Origin: an uncultured Rivibacter sp.
GTDB lineage: Bacteria; Pseudomonadota; Gammaproteobacteria; Burkholderiales; Burkholderiaceae
DNA length: 64,000 bases
Direction: 5' to 3'
Assembly (NCBI GenBank): GCA_946481025.1
Contig: CAMLNA010000002.1
Location: 59,292 to 123,291, forward strand
The translations under genes and the position numbers were made by a program. Below, piece by piece: positions 53,901 to 61,470 of the stretch (positions within the stretch are counted from its first letter, which is position 1; the number at the start of each line of letters is the position of its first letter). The notes below the pieces were generated by a model, which was given only the letters and a program-made list of their open reading frames with translations, did not search any database and was not told where the DNA came from.

Positions 53901-55497
53901 CGTGGTGTGGGTGCGCAAGGTGGCCAACCTGCTGCGGGATGCCCAGGGCCAGCCGCGCAACGTGGCGGCCGTGGTGGTGGACATCACCGAACGCAAGCAG
54001 GCCGAAGAGGCCTTGCGCGAGAGCGAACAGCGTTTCCGCGTCATGGCCGACACCGCGCCGGCCGTGCTGTGGGTCACCGATACCGACAACCGCCTCACCT
54101 TCATCAGCCGCGGCTGGCTCGAATACACCGGCCAGGACGAAGAGCAGGCCTGTCGCAACGGCAACGGCTGGCTCGACGTGGTGCACCCGGAAGACCGCGA
54201 GGCGGCCTGGCGCACCTTCTCGCAGGCGACGCGGGAGCGTGCCGCGTTCGAGCTGGAATGCCGGTTGCGGGTGGTGGACGGCAGCTACCGCTGGGCCATC
54301 AATGCGGGCCGGGCCCGTCACGCGCCGGACGGTACCTGGCTGGGCTACACCGGCTCTGTCATCGACGTGCACGAGCGCATCCAGGCGCGTGCCGCCCTGC
54401 AGGCCGCCGACCGGCGCAAGGACGAGTTCCTGGCCACCCTGGCGCACGAGTTGCGCAACCCGCTCGCGCCGATCCGCAACGCGCTGCACCTCGTGAAGCT
54501 GCAAGGCGGCGTGGCGGCCCCCCTGCGGGACATGATGGAGCGGCAGGTCAACCAGCTCGTGCGCCTGGTGGACGACCTGATGGAGGCGTCGCGCATCAGC
54601 CGCGGGCAACTCGAGCTGCGCCTCGAGTCGCTGGACCTGCGCGAGGTCGTGCGCACCGCCATCGAGACCAGTCGGCCCTTGCTGGAAGAAGCGAGACACG
54701 AACTCCGGGTGCACCTGCCGGACGATCCTCAACCGGTGCGCGGCGACGCCGTGCGGGTGGCGCAGATCATCGTCAACCTGCTGAACAACGCGGCCAAGTA
54801 CACCGAGGAGGGCGGCCGCATCGATGTCGAGCTGAGCCGGGAAGGCCCATGGGCCGCCGTGTCGGTGCGCGACAACGGCGTGGGTATCGCCGCCGAGGAC
54901 ATGCCGCACGTCTTCGAGATGTTCGCGCAGGTGGACCGCAACGCCTTGCGCGCCCAGGGCGGCCTGGGCATCGGCCTGGCGCTCGCGCGGCGGCTGGCCG
55001 AAATGCACGGCGGCACGCTGCACGCAGACAGTGCCGGCCCGGGTTGCGGCAGCACCTTCACCGTGCGCCTGCCCAGCGCCGCGCAGCTGGAACGCGGCCG
55101 CGTGGCCGTGCCGCCACCGCCCGCCTTGCCGGCGCGCCGCGTGCTGGTGGTCGACGACAACCGGGACGCGGCCGACTCGCTGGCCATGCTGCTGCGTCAC
55201 CTCGGCGCCGAGGTGCACACCGCGCACGACGGCGCCACGGCGCTGGACATCGCCGGTTCATGGTGTCCGGCCGTGGCCCTGCTGGATCTCGGCATGCCGG
55301 GCATGGACGGCTTCGAGGTGGCCAGGAAGATGCGCTCCGACGAGCGGCTTGCCGGCCTGAAGCTGATCGCGCTCACCGGATGGGGCCAGGAGGAGGACCG
55401 CCTGCGCAGCCGCCGCAGCGGCTTCGACCACCATCTCGTCAAGCCGGTCGATCTTTCGCTGCTGCAAACCCTGCTGGAAACCGCAACGGGTGCCTGA
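50950..55497 (+). CDS. Giant hybrid kinase with two kinase-receiver cores
   Basis: 1515 residues, no membrane segment. Order: PAS-like input (1-140), GAF-like (about 150-310), HisKA with H351 (ANVSHEFRTPLALMLGP) and HATPase (about 455-570), receiver with D688 (LSDVMLPGLNG), three PAS domains (about 770-895, 897-1015, 1025-1145), second HisKA with H1166 (ATLAHELRNPLAPIRNAL) and HATPase (about 1265-1370), second receiver with D1446 (LLDLGMPGMDG). All phospho-acceptor residues are intact. This cytosolic multi-input phosphorelay has no adjacent Hpt or DNA-binding output. A sigma-54-type promoter precedes it, as for the stress genes downstream, so it may belong to or control that regulon. Confidence 0.95.
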   Translation: MNAAEVFSGDSELARLARGLDWSATPLGPPAGWSASLKGAVRLLLSSRYPMFVWWGPSFIQVYNDAYAPMLGQRHPQALGRPAPEVWSDVWSVVGPQAESVLRDGQSTWNDRVLLVMQRKGYTEEAYFTFSYSPAYDDGGGVGGLFCAVSEETDRVIGERRLHSLRRLSAVLLEARTSEQACERLAAALSESSLDLPFALIYLPYGNGSLRLMAATGVETGAPWAPQAVQPSEDGNWPFAAAAQSRRPVIVNGLAQRTPAIHAGPWPEPVDAAVVVPLLAPGAAEADGFVVLGISPRLRLDAEYEAHASLVGQQIAGALAHARAFEFEQRRAQALDELDRAKTTFFANVSHEFRTPLALMLGPLEDLAETLPRDDPRCVLVGTARRNAQRLLKLVNTLLEYARVEGGRANAVFEATDLAAFTADLASSFRSACERAGLTMVVDCPALSEPVFVDARMWEKVVLNLVSNAFKFTLKGRITIAVREVEGNEGRHAEVSVADTGSGIAAADLPKLFQRFQRIEGAPGRSMEGSGIGLSLVAELVRLHGGSIDVESRLGEGSRFVIRLPFGCAHLPVGEVRGAEAGEAAAPLRTATTVAYVGEALQWLRQGDASLSGDADSAFGALDEGLSLPAPVAAPGDAASVLLVEDNPDLRDYLHRLLAPRYHVRTASEGEEALRMATEQPPDLVLSDVMLPGLNGLELTARLRGHARTAVLPILLLSARAGEEARIEGLDAGADDYLVKPFSARELLARVAAHLAAARVRHQAEAMRREMDERMRTALSAANAGSWSLGPRPEQVMWSPEIYEMLGLDDHRDQPASVALALSRIHPDDGADLMPRFHQQLAARGEIDIEYRVLLPHEGVRWHQARGRRMQDGRVSGITLDITSRKRAELLEAELREERVRLRAFVDQSVAGVVLYDLQGRITEVNARFCELVGRSAAELRGAELSEITHPEDVAPSAEMLSSLLAGSRPSFFIEKRYVRPDASVVWVRKVANLLRDAQGQPRNVAAVVVDITERKQAEEALRESEQRFRVMADTAPAVLWVTDTDNRLTFISRGWLEYTGQDEEQACRNGNGWLDVVHPEDREAAWRTFSQATRERAAFELECRLRVVDGSYRWAINAGRARHAPDGTWLGYTGSVIDVHERIQARAALQAADRRKDEFLATLAHELRNPLAPIRNALHLVKLQGGVAAPLRDMMERQVNQLVRLVDDLMEASRISRGQLELRLESLDLREVVRTAIETSRPLLEEARHELRVHLPDDPQPVRGDAVRVAQIIVNLLNNAAKYTEEGGRIDVELSREGPWAAVSVRDNGVGIAAEDMPHVFEMFAQVDRNALRAQGGLGIGLALARRLAEMHGGTLHADSAGPGCGSTFTVRLPSAAQLERGRVAVPPPPALPARRVLVVDDNRDAADSLAMLLRHLGAEVHTAHDGATALDIAGSWCPAVALLDLGMPGMDGFEVARKMRSDERLAGLKLIALTGWGQEEDRLRSRRSGFDHHLVKPVDLSLLQTLLETATGA

Positions 55498-55522
55498 GCC
55501 CAGAAGCGCCTGCCGCGTCGCA

Positions 55523-56044
55523 TCAGCGCCGCGCGTCGACCGCCGACTTCATGTCCTGCGCCATCTTCAGGTGATGCTCCAGCGTGGGCAGCGTGCGTGA
55601 GGCGAAGGTCTTCACGTCGTTGTCCTTCGCATCGCGCGCCGCCTTGCGGAACAGCTGCACGGTGTCCTCGTGCGCCTCGACGCTGTCCTTCGCATAAGCC
55701 TTGTCGAAGCTGCCAGCCTGCGCTTCGCCGAGCTTCTTCAACTGCGCCTTCTGCTTGCCCGAAGGCTCGGCCGGCGGTTGCACGCCCTTGCCCTGCGCCA
55801 GGGCATTGAGCTCTTCGCCGGACTTGGTGTGGTCCGACACCATCTGCTGCGCAAAGCTCTTGAGTTCCGGGGCCGCTCCCTTGGTCTGCGCCAGCTTGCT
55901 CACTTCGATCTCGTAGTGGCCGCTCTGCGCCGCCTTGTTGATGAACTCGGCATCCGCCTTGGCGAGGTCGGCCGCGCTTGCCGCTGCGGTGAGGAAGGCC
56001 GCTGACGCTGCAGCGGCGAATAGCCGGAAGAGGGGGTGGTGCAT
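55523..56044 (-). CDS. Exported DUF4142 protein
   Basis: 173 residues from the ATG at 56044, with AGGAG upstream. The signal peptide ends at AAASAA. The DUF4142 domain is a four-helix, ferritin-like bundle: DAEFINKAAQSGHYEIEVSKLAQTKG, LKSFAQQMVSDHTKSGEELNALA, the glutamine/lysine-rich loop, then FDKAYAKDSVEAHEDTVQLFRKAAR and TLPTLEHHLKMAQDM. The conserved E..H positions are present, but no metal role is established. Periplasmic members are commonly induced by general stress. It has its own sigma-54 promoter, back to back with that of the divergent membrane-protein gene. Confidence 0.9.
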   Translation of the reverse strand: MHHPLFRLFAAAASAAFLTAAASAADLAKADAEFINKAAQSGHYEIEVSKLAQTKGAAPELKSFAQQMVSDHTKSGEELNALAQGKGVQPPAEPSGKQKAQLKKLGEAQAGSFDKAYAKDSVEAHEDTVQLFRKAARDAKDNDVKTFASRTLPTLEHHLKMAQDMKSAVDARR

Positions 56045-56076
56045 GGTCGATCTCCTGGGTTGGAAACCTGGGTCGG

Positions 56077-56090
56077 GCAAGCCCCGCGCC
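56077..56090 (-). promoter_or_regulatory. Sigma-54 promoter of the DUF4142 gene
   Basis: On the minus strand GGCGCG, GGGC, TTGC with GG-N10-GC spacing. Transcription would start near 56065, about 20 nt before the ATG at 56044. Confidence 0.6.
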
Positions 56091-56113
56091 CAGGCGAACG
56101 GTCTGAAGTCGGG

Positions 56114-56127
56114 GGCACGCGGCTTGC
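56114..56127 (+). promoter_or_regulatory. Sigma-54 promoter of the first paralogous membrane protein gene
   Basis: GGCACG, CGGC, TTGC, an excellent match to the TGGCACG-N4-TTGC consensus. The expected start is near 56139, about 20 nt before the ATG at 56161. Confidence 0.72.
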
Positions 56128-56160
56128 CTGTGTGGCGCAGCCACCTCTTTCAGGATCGCC

Positions 56161-56655
56161 ATGCGAACGTACCGACTGCATCACAGCCTCCTGGACCACG
56201 GCCTCCTTCATGGTCTGCTCGGCGGCACCCTGTCGGCGGCGGTGCTGATGTGGCGCGGCCGCAAGGAAGCCTCCAGCGCCGTCGCGCCGATCAATGCCCC
56301 GAGCCACTGGATCTTCGGCGACGAGGCCTTGCAGGCCGACCGCCTGAGCGCACGCCACACCCTGGTGGGCGGCGTGACGCACGAGGCTTCGGCGGTGCTG
56401 TGGGGCACGCTGTACGAGTGGTTGCGCATGCGTCGCGCGCGGCCCACCGCGAGCAATGCCGTCACCGACGCCGCTGCCGTTGCGGCGCTTGCAGCACTCG
56501 TGGACTTCAAGCTCGTCCCCAAGCGCCTGACGCCGGGCTTCGAGCATCGGCTCGGCCGGCAGGGGCTGGCGTGGGTCTACGCCAGCCTCGCCTGCGGGCT
56601 CGCCTTGGGCGGGTGGCTGGCACTGCGCGGCGAGCGTCGCTCGGCGCACCGGTAG
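56161..56655 (+). CDS. Hypothetical membrane protein (paralogue A)
   Basis: 164 residues with about four hydrophobic segments: GLLGGTLSAAVLMWRG, LVGGVTHEASAVLWGTLYEW, TDAAAVAALAALVDF and LAWVYASLACGLALGGWL. The motif KRLTPGFEHRL between the last two helices is conserved in paralogue B at 57337-57828 on the opposite strand. It is likely an inner-membrane protein of a small uncharacterised family. Expression appears to be from its own sigma-54 promoter with a 20-nt leader. No enzymatic residues are evident; function is unknown. Confidence 0.78.
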   Translation: MRTYRLHHSLLDHGLLHGLLGGTLSAAVLMWRGRKEASSAVAPINAPSHWIFGDEALQADRLSARHTLVGGVTHEASAVLWGTLYEWLRMRRARPTASNAVTDAAAVAALAALVDFKLVPKRLTPGFEHRLGRQGLAWVYASLACGLALGGWLALRGERRSAHR

Positions 56656-56745
56656 CGATCACCGGTGCGCGGACGCGCCGCTCGCATGCGAATCAGTGCT
56701 TCGCTGAGCACCGAGCAGTAGTGGTGGAGAGGACTCGTGCGGTCG

Positions 56746-56784
56746 GGCAAGCGGCGTTCCGCCGCAGCCGGAACGCCGCTTGCC
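56746..56784. repeat. Perfect 15-bp inverted repeat before the DUF892 gene
   Basis: GGCAAGCGGCGTTCC and GGAACGCCGCTTGCC are exact reverse complements separated by 9 nt. The right arm is the sigma-54 promoter of the DUF892 gene. The left arm is its mirror image on the minus strand, where no gene is evident. It could also fold as a hairpin in the transcript of the preceding gene. Confidence 0.8.
56770..56783 (+). promoter_or_regulatory. Sigma-54 promoter of the DUF892 gene
   Basis: GGAACG, CCGC, TTGC with GG-N10-GC spacing; expected start near 56795, about 20 nt before the ATG at 56815 and just upstream of its AGGAG. Confidence 0.68.
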
Positions 56785-56814
56785 GACCTCAGGGATCAGC
56801 AGGAGAACCACACC

Positions 56815-57327
56815 ATGACCACCACCTCCCATGAGCACCTGATGCACTGGCTGCGCGACGCGCACGCGATGGAAGAGCAGGCCGAGGACATGCTGGCCAA
56901 GACCGCATCGCGAGTGGCCGACGATTCCCCCGAATTCGCGAGTCGCCTGCGCGACCATGCGAGCGTGTCGAAGGTGCAGGCGCAGCACCTGCGCGAATGC
57001 ATCGCGCGGCTGGGCGGCGACACCTCGGCGCTCAAGGACCTCGCGGCCAAGGCGGTCGGCACCGCACAGGCACTCAGCGGCCTGTTCACTTCGGACGAGG
57101 TGGTGAAGGCGGCACTGGCCGTCTACACCTTCGACCACATGGAGATCGGCTCCTACCGATCGCTGATGGCCGCGGCCCAGGTGGCGGGCGACCCCGACAC
57201 GCTGCGCACGTGCGAGCTGCACCTCGCCCAGGAGCAGGAGATGGCGCTGTGGATGGAGTCGCTCCTGCCCGGTCTCACGCAGCGCTTCCTGCAGCAGTCG
57301 GACCTGCAGGCGCAATCAGGGCGCTGA
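56815..57327 (+). CDS. DUF892 (YciF-like) ferritin-like stress protein
   Basis: 170 residues from the ATG at 56815. DUF892 pattern: LMHWLRDAHAMEEQAEDMLAKTA, HASVSKVQAQHLRECIARLGGD, VYTFDHMEIGSYRSLMAAAQVAGD and LAQEQEMALWMESLLPGL. Glutamates and histidines at the paired E..H positions are consistent with a four-helix diiron-type bundle as in YciF. It is cytosolic and linked to general stress in other bacteria. It is monocistronic with its own sigma-54 promoter, and is followed by the convergent paralogue B (9 bp between the stops). Confidence 0.87.
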   Translation: MTTTSHEHLMHWLRDAHAMEEQAEDMLAKTASRVADDSPEFASRLRDHASVSKVQAQHLRECIARLGGDTSALKDLAAKAVGTAQALSGLFTSDEVVKAALAVYTFDHMEIGSYRSLMAAAQVAGDPDTLRTCELHLAQEQEMALWMESLLPGLTQRFLQQSDLQAQSGR

Positions 57328-57336
57328 GCTGCAGGC

Positions 57337-57828
57337 TCAGCCGCCGTCACGGCGCCCGCTCGTCAGCACCGCGCAAAGCGCGAGCCCCGCGGCGAACGAG
57401 AGGTAGACCCAGCCCAGGCTGGCCGGCTGGAGCCGATGCTCGAACCCCGGCGTGAGCCTGGGCGGCACCACCCGCAGGTCCACCAGCGCGGCGAGGCTGG
57501 TGACCGCCGCTGCGTCCAGCACGGCGCTCGACGGGGTTGCGCGGCGGCGCCCTTGCCGCAGCCAGCGAAACACGCCGGCCCACAACAGCGAAGAAGCGAA
57601 ATGGATGAGCATGCCGCCGCCGGTGTGCTTCACCGAGGCGTCGTTGCGATGAAGCGCCTGGCGCGGCCAGATCCAGTGGCTGATCGCGTTCACCGGCGCG
57701 GCCGCGCTGGCGTTGTCGCGGTGGCCGCGCCACAGCAGCACCGCCCCGGACAGCGCACCCGCCACGAAACCGTCGACGAGCATCTGGCGGGCCATGGAGG
57801 CGAAGCTTGAGCGCAGGACGGATCGCAT
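57337..57828 (-). CDS. Hypothetical membrane protein (paralogue B)
   Basis: 163 residues with about four hydrophobic segments. It aligns along its length with paralogue A (56161-56655): GALSGAVLLWRGHRD, NAISHWIW, LDAAAVTSLAALVDL and the shared RLTPGFEHRL followed by LGWVYLSFAAGLAL. The two genes flank the DUF892 gene in opposite orientation, suggesting inverted duplication of an ancestral gene. A sigma-54-type promoter lies about 60 bp upstream. Function is unknown. Confidence 0.78.
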   Translation of the reverse strand: MRSVLRSSFASMARQMLVDGFVAGALSGAVLLWRGHRDNASAAAPVNAISHWIWPRQALHRNDASVKHTGGGMLIHFASSLLWAGVFRWLRQGRRRATPSSAVLDAAAVTSLAALVDLRVVPPRLTPGFEHRLQPASLGWVYLSFAAGLALCAVLTSGRRDGG

Positions 57829-57885
57829 GGGCGGCTGCGGAATACCGATTGCCGGTCCATGGGGCCGGCTTGCACACCCGACGGA

Positions 57886-57899
57886 GCAAACCGCATTCC
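57886..57899 (-). promoter_or_regulatory. Sigma-54 promoter of paralogue B
   Basis: On the minus strand GGAATG, CGGT, TTGC with GG-N10-GC spacing; start expected near 57874, leaving a leader of about 45 nt. Confidence 0.5.
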
Positions 57900-57903
57900 G
57901 CAC

Positions 57904-59181
57904 ATGAAAGTCCTGATCACCGGCGCCAGCGGATTCATCGGCCGCAGGTTGGCAGCGTCGCTCCTCGCGCACGGCGACGAAGTGGTGTGCGCCGGGCGCC
58001 GCAGCGGCATGCACGGCGGCTGCCGGTGGGTGCAGGCCGACTTCGCCTCGGCTTCCGTGCCGGCCTGGAGCGAACTCCTGCAGGGCGTGGAGGTCGTGGT
58101 GAACCTCGTCGGCCTGTTCCGGGAGCAGGGCGCCCAGACCTTCCAGGCCCTGCACGTCGATGGGCCCGCGGCGCTGTTCGACGCCTGCCGCGCCGCCGGC
58201 GTTTCGCGGGTGGTGCAGGTGTCCGCGCTGGGTGCGCACGAAGCGGCCGGCACGGCGTTCCTGCGCAGCAAGGCAGCGGCCGACCGGCACCTGCTGTCCC
58301 TCGGGCTCGACGCCAGCGTGGTGCAGCCCTCGCTGGTCTTCGGCCCGGACGGCACCAGCTCGCGGCAGCTGCTGCGCCTCGCCTGCCTGCCGGTGCTGGC
58401 CTGCCCGGCAGGCTGCCCCGTGCAGCCCGTTCATGTGGACGACGTGGTGGAAGGGCTGTGCCGGCTGGTACATGCCGCGCACGGCGACTGGGCCGGCCGG
58501 CGCATTGCCTTCGCGGGTCCCGAGCCCCTGCCGCTGTGCGGGTACCTCGCCACGCTGCGCGAGGCGCTGGGCCTGCATCCGGCGCCGACGCTGGTGGTGC
58601 CGGCCTGGGCCATGGCCGCCGCAGCAAAGGCGGGCGACCGCTGGCGTCATGCGCTCTTCGACTCGGACGCCTGGCGCATGCTCCGGCAGGGCAACACGGC
58701 CACGGCGAAGGATCTGCAGGCCTTGCTGCAACACGCACCACGAAGCTGCCGGCAGTTCATCGACGAAGGTTCGAGACCGCCGTTGGCCCTGCAGGCTCAG
58801 ATGGGCTGGCTCACCGGCCTGCTGCGGCTGTCGCTGGCGGTCGTGTGGTTGCTCACCGGGTTCGTGTCCGTGTTCGTGTTTCCGGTCGGGGAGAGCAACG
58901 CGCTCCTGGCCCGGGCCGGCGTGCCGGAAGCGCTGCGGCCGCTGGCCCTGCACGGCGCTGCCGGCCTGGACTTCGCGTTCGGCGTGCTGACGCTGTGGCC
59001 GCTGCGGCGCCTGCGCTGGCTCTGGGCGGCGCAGATGCTGCTCATCACCGCCTACACCGCGGTCATCACGCTGCGGCTGCCGGAGTTCTGGTGGCACCCC
59101 TACGGCCCGCTCAGCAAGAACCTGCCGATGCTGGCCGTGCTGGTGCTGCTGTGGACGCTGGCGCCGCGCAAGCCGGGCTGA
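57904..59181 (+). CDS. NAD(P)-binding SDR fused to a DoxX-like membrane domain
   Basis: 425 residues from the ATG at 57904. The N-terminal half is an extended/atypical SDR: MKVLITGASGFIGRRLAASLL (Rossmann glycine motif), VVVNLVGLFREQG and VVQPSLVFGPDG, with no obvious YxxxK. The C-terminal 125 residues hold four hydrophobic helices (LLRLSLAVVWLLTGFVSVF, LHGAAGLDFAFGVLTLW, MLLITAYTAVITL, MLAVLVLLWTL) of the DoxX type. It is possibly a membrane-tethered oxidoreductase or quinone/NAD(P)H-linked protein. It is followed 4 bp later by a DUF2269 gene in the same operon. Its promoter region has a GG-N9-GC sequence that misses the sigma-54 spacing. Confidence 0.88.
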   Translation: MKVLITGASGFIGRRLAASLLAHGDEVVCAGRRSGMHGGCRWVQADFASASVPAWSELLQGVEVVVNLVGLFREQGAQTFQALHVDGPAALFDACRAAGVSRVVQVSALGAHEAAGTAFLRSKAAADRHLLSLGLDASVVQPSLVFGPDGTSSRQLLRLACLPVLACPAGCPVQPVHVDDVVEGLCRLVHAAHGDWAGRRIAFAGPEPLPLCGYLATLREALGLHPAPTLVVPAWAMAAAAKAGDRWRHALFDSDAWRMLRQGNTATAKDLQALLQHAPRSCRQFIDEGSRPPLALQAQMGWLTGLLRLSLAVVWLLTGFVSVFVFPVGESNALLARAGVPEALRPLALHGAAGLDFAFGVLTLWPLRRLRWLWAAQMLLITAYTAVITLRLPEFWWHPYGPLSKNLPMLAVLVLLWTLAPRKPG

Positions 59182-59185
59182 CCCG

Positions 59186-59650
59186 ATGGAATACCTCGTC
59201 GTCAAGTGGCTGCACATCCTGTCGTCGACGGTGCTGTTCGGCACCGGCCTGGGCTCGGCCTACTACATGTTCTTCGCGAGCCTCACCCGGCAGCCGGTGG
59301 CGGTGGCGGTGGTCGTGAGGCAGGTGGTCTGGGCCGACTGGCTGTTCACCACCACCACCATCGTCTTCCAGCCGATCAGCGGCCTGTACATGCTGCAGCT
59401 GGCCGGCATTCCATGGACCACCCGCTGGGTGATGTGGAGCTTCGTGCTCTATTTCGCCGCCGGGGCCTGCTGGCTGCCGGTGGTGTGGCTGCAGATCCGC
59501 ATGCGGCGCATGGCCGAGGCAGCCGCGGCCGCAGGCCAGCCGCTGCCGCCGAAGTACTTCACCTTCCTGCGCTGGTGGACGGCGCTCGGCGTTCCAGCCT
59601 TCCTGGCGCTGGTGGTCGTGTTCTGGCTGATGGTCGCCAAGCCGGCGTAG
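59186..59650 (+). CDS. DUF2269 membrane protein
   Basis: 154 residues, four hydrophobic segments. The DUF2269 features are LVVKWLHILSSTVLFGTGLGSAYYM at the N-terminus, FTTTTIVFQPISGLYMLQLAG and WVMWSFVLYFAAGACWLPVVWLQIRMR. The histidine in WLHILSST is conserved in the family. It is an inner-membrane protein of unknown role and is cotranscribed with the SDR-DoxX gene (4 bp gap), a pairing seen in other proteobacteria; together they may move electrons or protect the membrane. Confidence 0.86.
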   Translation: MEYLVVKWLHILSSTVLFGTGLGSAYYMFFASLTRQPVAVAVVVRQVVWADWLFTTTTIVFQPISGLYMLQLAGIPWTTRWVMWSFVLYFAAGACWLPVVWLQIRMRRMAEAAAAAGQPLPPKYFTFLRWWTALGVPAFLALVVVFWLMVAKPA

Positions 59651-59659
59651 CCGCGCCGC

Positions 59660-60262
59660 TCAGTGCAGCAGGTCGGACGCCGGAGGGGACACCCGCATGT
59701 CGGGCGGCTGGGTGAAGGTTTCCAGCGCGGCGCCGCGCATCTGCTCCGGCGGTGCGGCCAGGCCCGAGCGGTCGCTGTAGTCGGTGGTCTGTCGTGCGGC
59801 ATGCGCCTCCTGCTGCAGCGCACAGGCGCTGGTCACGTCCAGCGCGGTGACGCCGGCCACGGCCGCCATGGCGGCAATCGGGTGGGCGTCGGCCGGACGG
59901 GGCGCGACCGCCGCCGCGCCCAGCATCGACAGGTCCATCGCGTCGCCGACCACCCGCGACCAGACCGCGGCCGACTGCGGCGCGGCCTCGCGCGACGCCA
60001 GGATGCCGATGCCGCTGGCGATCTCGCGCACCCCGCATGCGCGCAGGAGAGACTCGCGGCCCTGCAGCCCGACCAGGCGCGCCAGCGGGCCGGCCGCCAG
60101 CAACTCCACCACGCCCAGCCCGATGCTGAACCAGCCCAGCCCGCGGGCGAGCCTGGTGCTGGCGCTGTGGCGCCGCGGACCGGCGGGCGTGGCGGCGCGG
60201 GCGAGTGCCCGGGCCTTGCGGTCCAGCGGCGAAGGCTGTCCGGTGAGTTCGGGGTTCGACAT
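59660..60262 (-). CDS. Hypothetical membrane-associated protein
   Basis: 200 residues. Two to three hydrophobic stretches occur between about 35 and 145 (RLARGLGWFSIGLGVVELLAAGPLARLVGL, ESLLRACGVREIASGIGILAS, IAAMAAVAGVTALDV). The first half resembles the membrane leader seen before SRPBCC/cyclase-type domains, but here no SRPBCC domain follows. The C-terminal 50 residues are hydrophilic and probably disordered. It is the last gene of the four-gene minus-strand stress operon, 12 bp after the alcohol dehydrogenase. Function is unknown. Confidence 0.7.
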   Translation of the reverse strand: MSNPELTGQPSPLDRKARALARAATPAGPRRHSASTRLARGLGWFSIGLGVVELLAAGPLARLVGLQGRESLLRACGVREIASGIGILASREAAPQSAAVWSRVVGDAMDLSMLGAAAVAPRPADAHPIAAMAAVAGVTALDVTSACALQQEAHAARQTTDYSDRSGLAAPPEQMRGAALETFTQPPDMRVSPPASDLLH

Positions 60263-60274
60263 GGCAGGGCCTCC

Positions 60275-61444
60275 TCAGGGCTTGAGCACGACCTTGATGC
60301 ACCCGTCACGCTTGTCGCGGAAGGTCTTGTACATCTGCGGTCCGTGGGCGAGCGGTTCGCTGTGGGTGATGACGAAGGACGGGTCGATCTGGCCTTCCTC
60401 GATGCGCCGCAGCAGGTCGTCGGTCCAGCGGTTCACATGGGTCTGGCCGCTGCGCACGGTGAGGCCCTTGTTCACCAGCATGCCGAACGGGATCTTGTCC
60501 ACCAGGCCGGCATACACGCCGGGAATGGACAGCACGCCGGCCGGGCGACACACGTAGATCATTTCGCGCAGCACGTGGGGCCGGTCGCTTTCTGCCATGA
60601 GCGCCTGCTTGGCCCGGTCGTAGAACGTGTCGAGCGTGGAGCCGACATGCGACTCCATGCCCACCGCGTCGATGCATTTCTCGGGCCCCTTGCCGCCGGT
60701 CAGCTCGTTCAGGCGCTCGATCACGCTTTCGCGGTCGAAGTTGAGGGTGAGCGCGCCGCAGGCGCGGGCCATGCTCAGGCGGTCGGGCAGGTGGTCGATC
60801 ACCACCACCTGCCTCGCTCCCAGCAGGAGCGCGCTGCGCGCGGCGAACTGGCCCACCGGCCCGGCGCCCCAGATGGCCACGGTGTCAGTGCGCTGGATGT
60901 CGCACTGCACCGCCGCCTGCCACCCGGTCGGGAAGATGTCGCCGAGGAACAGCACCTGTTCGTCGGTCAGCCCGTCGGGCACCTTCACCGGCGCCACGTC
61001 GGCATAGGGCACCCGCACGTATTCGGCCTGGCCCCCCGCATAGCCGCCGGTGAGGTGGGTGTAGCCGAACAGGCCGGCGGTGGTGTGGCCGAAGGCCTTG
61101 TCGGCGATGTCCTTGTTGCGGTTGCTGCGCTCGCACACCGAGAAGTTGCCGCGGCGGCACTGCTCGCACTCGCCGCAGCAGATGGTGAAGGGCACGACCA
61201 CGCGGTCGCCCACCTTGAGCTTCCTGTTGTCCGGGCCCACGTCGACGACCTCGCCCATGAATTCGTGGCCCATCACGTCGCCGCTTTCCATGCCGGGCAT
61301 GAAGCCGTCGAACAGGTGCAGGTCCGAGCCGCAGATGGCGCAGGTGGAGACCTTGATGATCGCGTCCCGCGGCTCCTCGATGCGCGGGTCGGGCACGGTT
61401 TCATGGCGGATGTCGTGCTTGCCATGCCAGCAGAGGGCTTTCAT
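60275..61444 (-). CDS. Zinc-dependent (formaldehyde dehydrogenase-like) alcohol dehydrogenase
   Basis: 389 residues from the ATG at 61444, with GGAGGC upstream. It is a medium-chain dehydrogenase: the catalytic-zinc region C38 (CAICGSDLH) and GHEFMGEV, structural-zinc cysteines in [19 protein letters not shown] loop [18 protein letters not shown], and the segment CIDAVGME found in glutathione-independent formaldehyde dehydrogenase-like enzymes. It oxidises a small alcohol or aldehyde adduct in the cytosol; which one is not clear. It is the third gene of the operon led by the ferritin-like gene at 62681-63469. Confidence 0.93.
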   Translation of the reverse strand: MKALCWHGKHDIRHETVPDPRIEEPRDAIIKVSTCAICGSDLHLFDGFMPGMESGDVMGHEFMGEVVDVGPDNRKLKVGDRVVVPFTICCGECEQCRRGNFSVCERSNRNKDIADKAFGHTTAGLFGYTHLTGGYAGGQAEYVRVPYADVAPVKVPDGLTDEQVLFLGDIFPTGWQAAVQCDIQRTDTVAIWGAGPVGQFAARSALLLGARQVVVIDHLPDRLSMARACGALTLNFDRESVIERLNELTGGKGPEKCIDAVGMESHVGSTLDTFYDRAKQALMAESDRPHVLREMIYVCRPAGVLSIPGVYAGLVDKIPFGMLVNKGLTVRSGQTHVNRWTDDLLRRIEEGQIDPSFVITHSEPLAHGPQMYKTFRDKRDGCIKVVLKP

Positions 61445-61470
61445 CGAAATGGCCTCCAGTCGCGGCCGGC

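Noticed and set aside
56747..56760. Leftward sigma-54 promoter in the left arm of the inverted repeat
   Set aside because: No leftward gene lies downstream; treated as part of the repeat until a transcript is shown.
57861..57873. Possible sigma-54 promoter for the SDR-DoxX gene
   Set aside because: GG and GC are 9 nt apart, not 10; RpoN does not tolerate this spacing well, so I did not call it.
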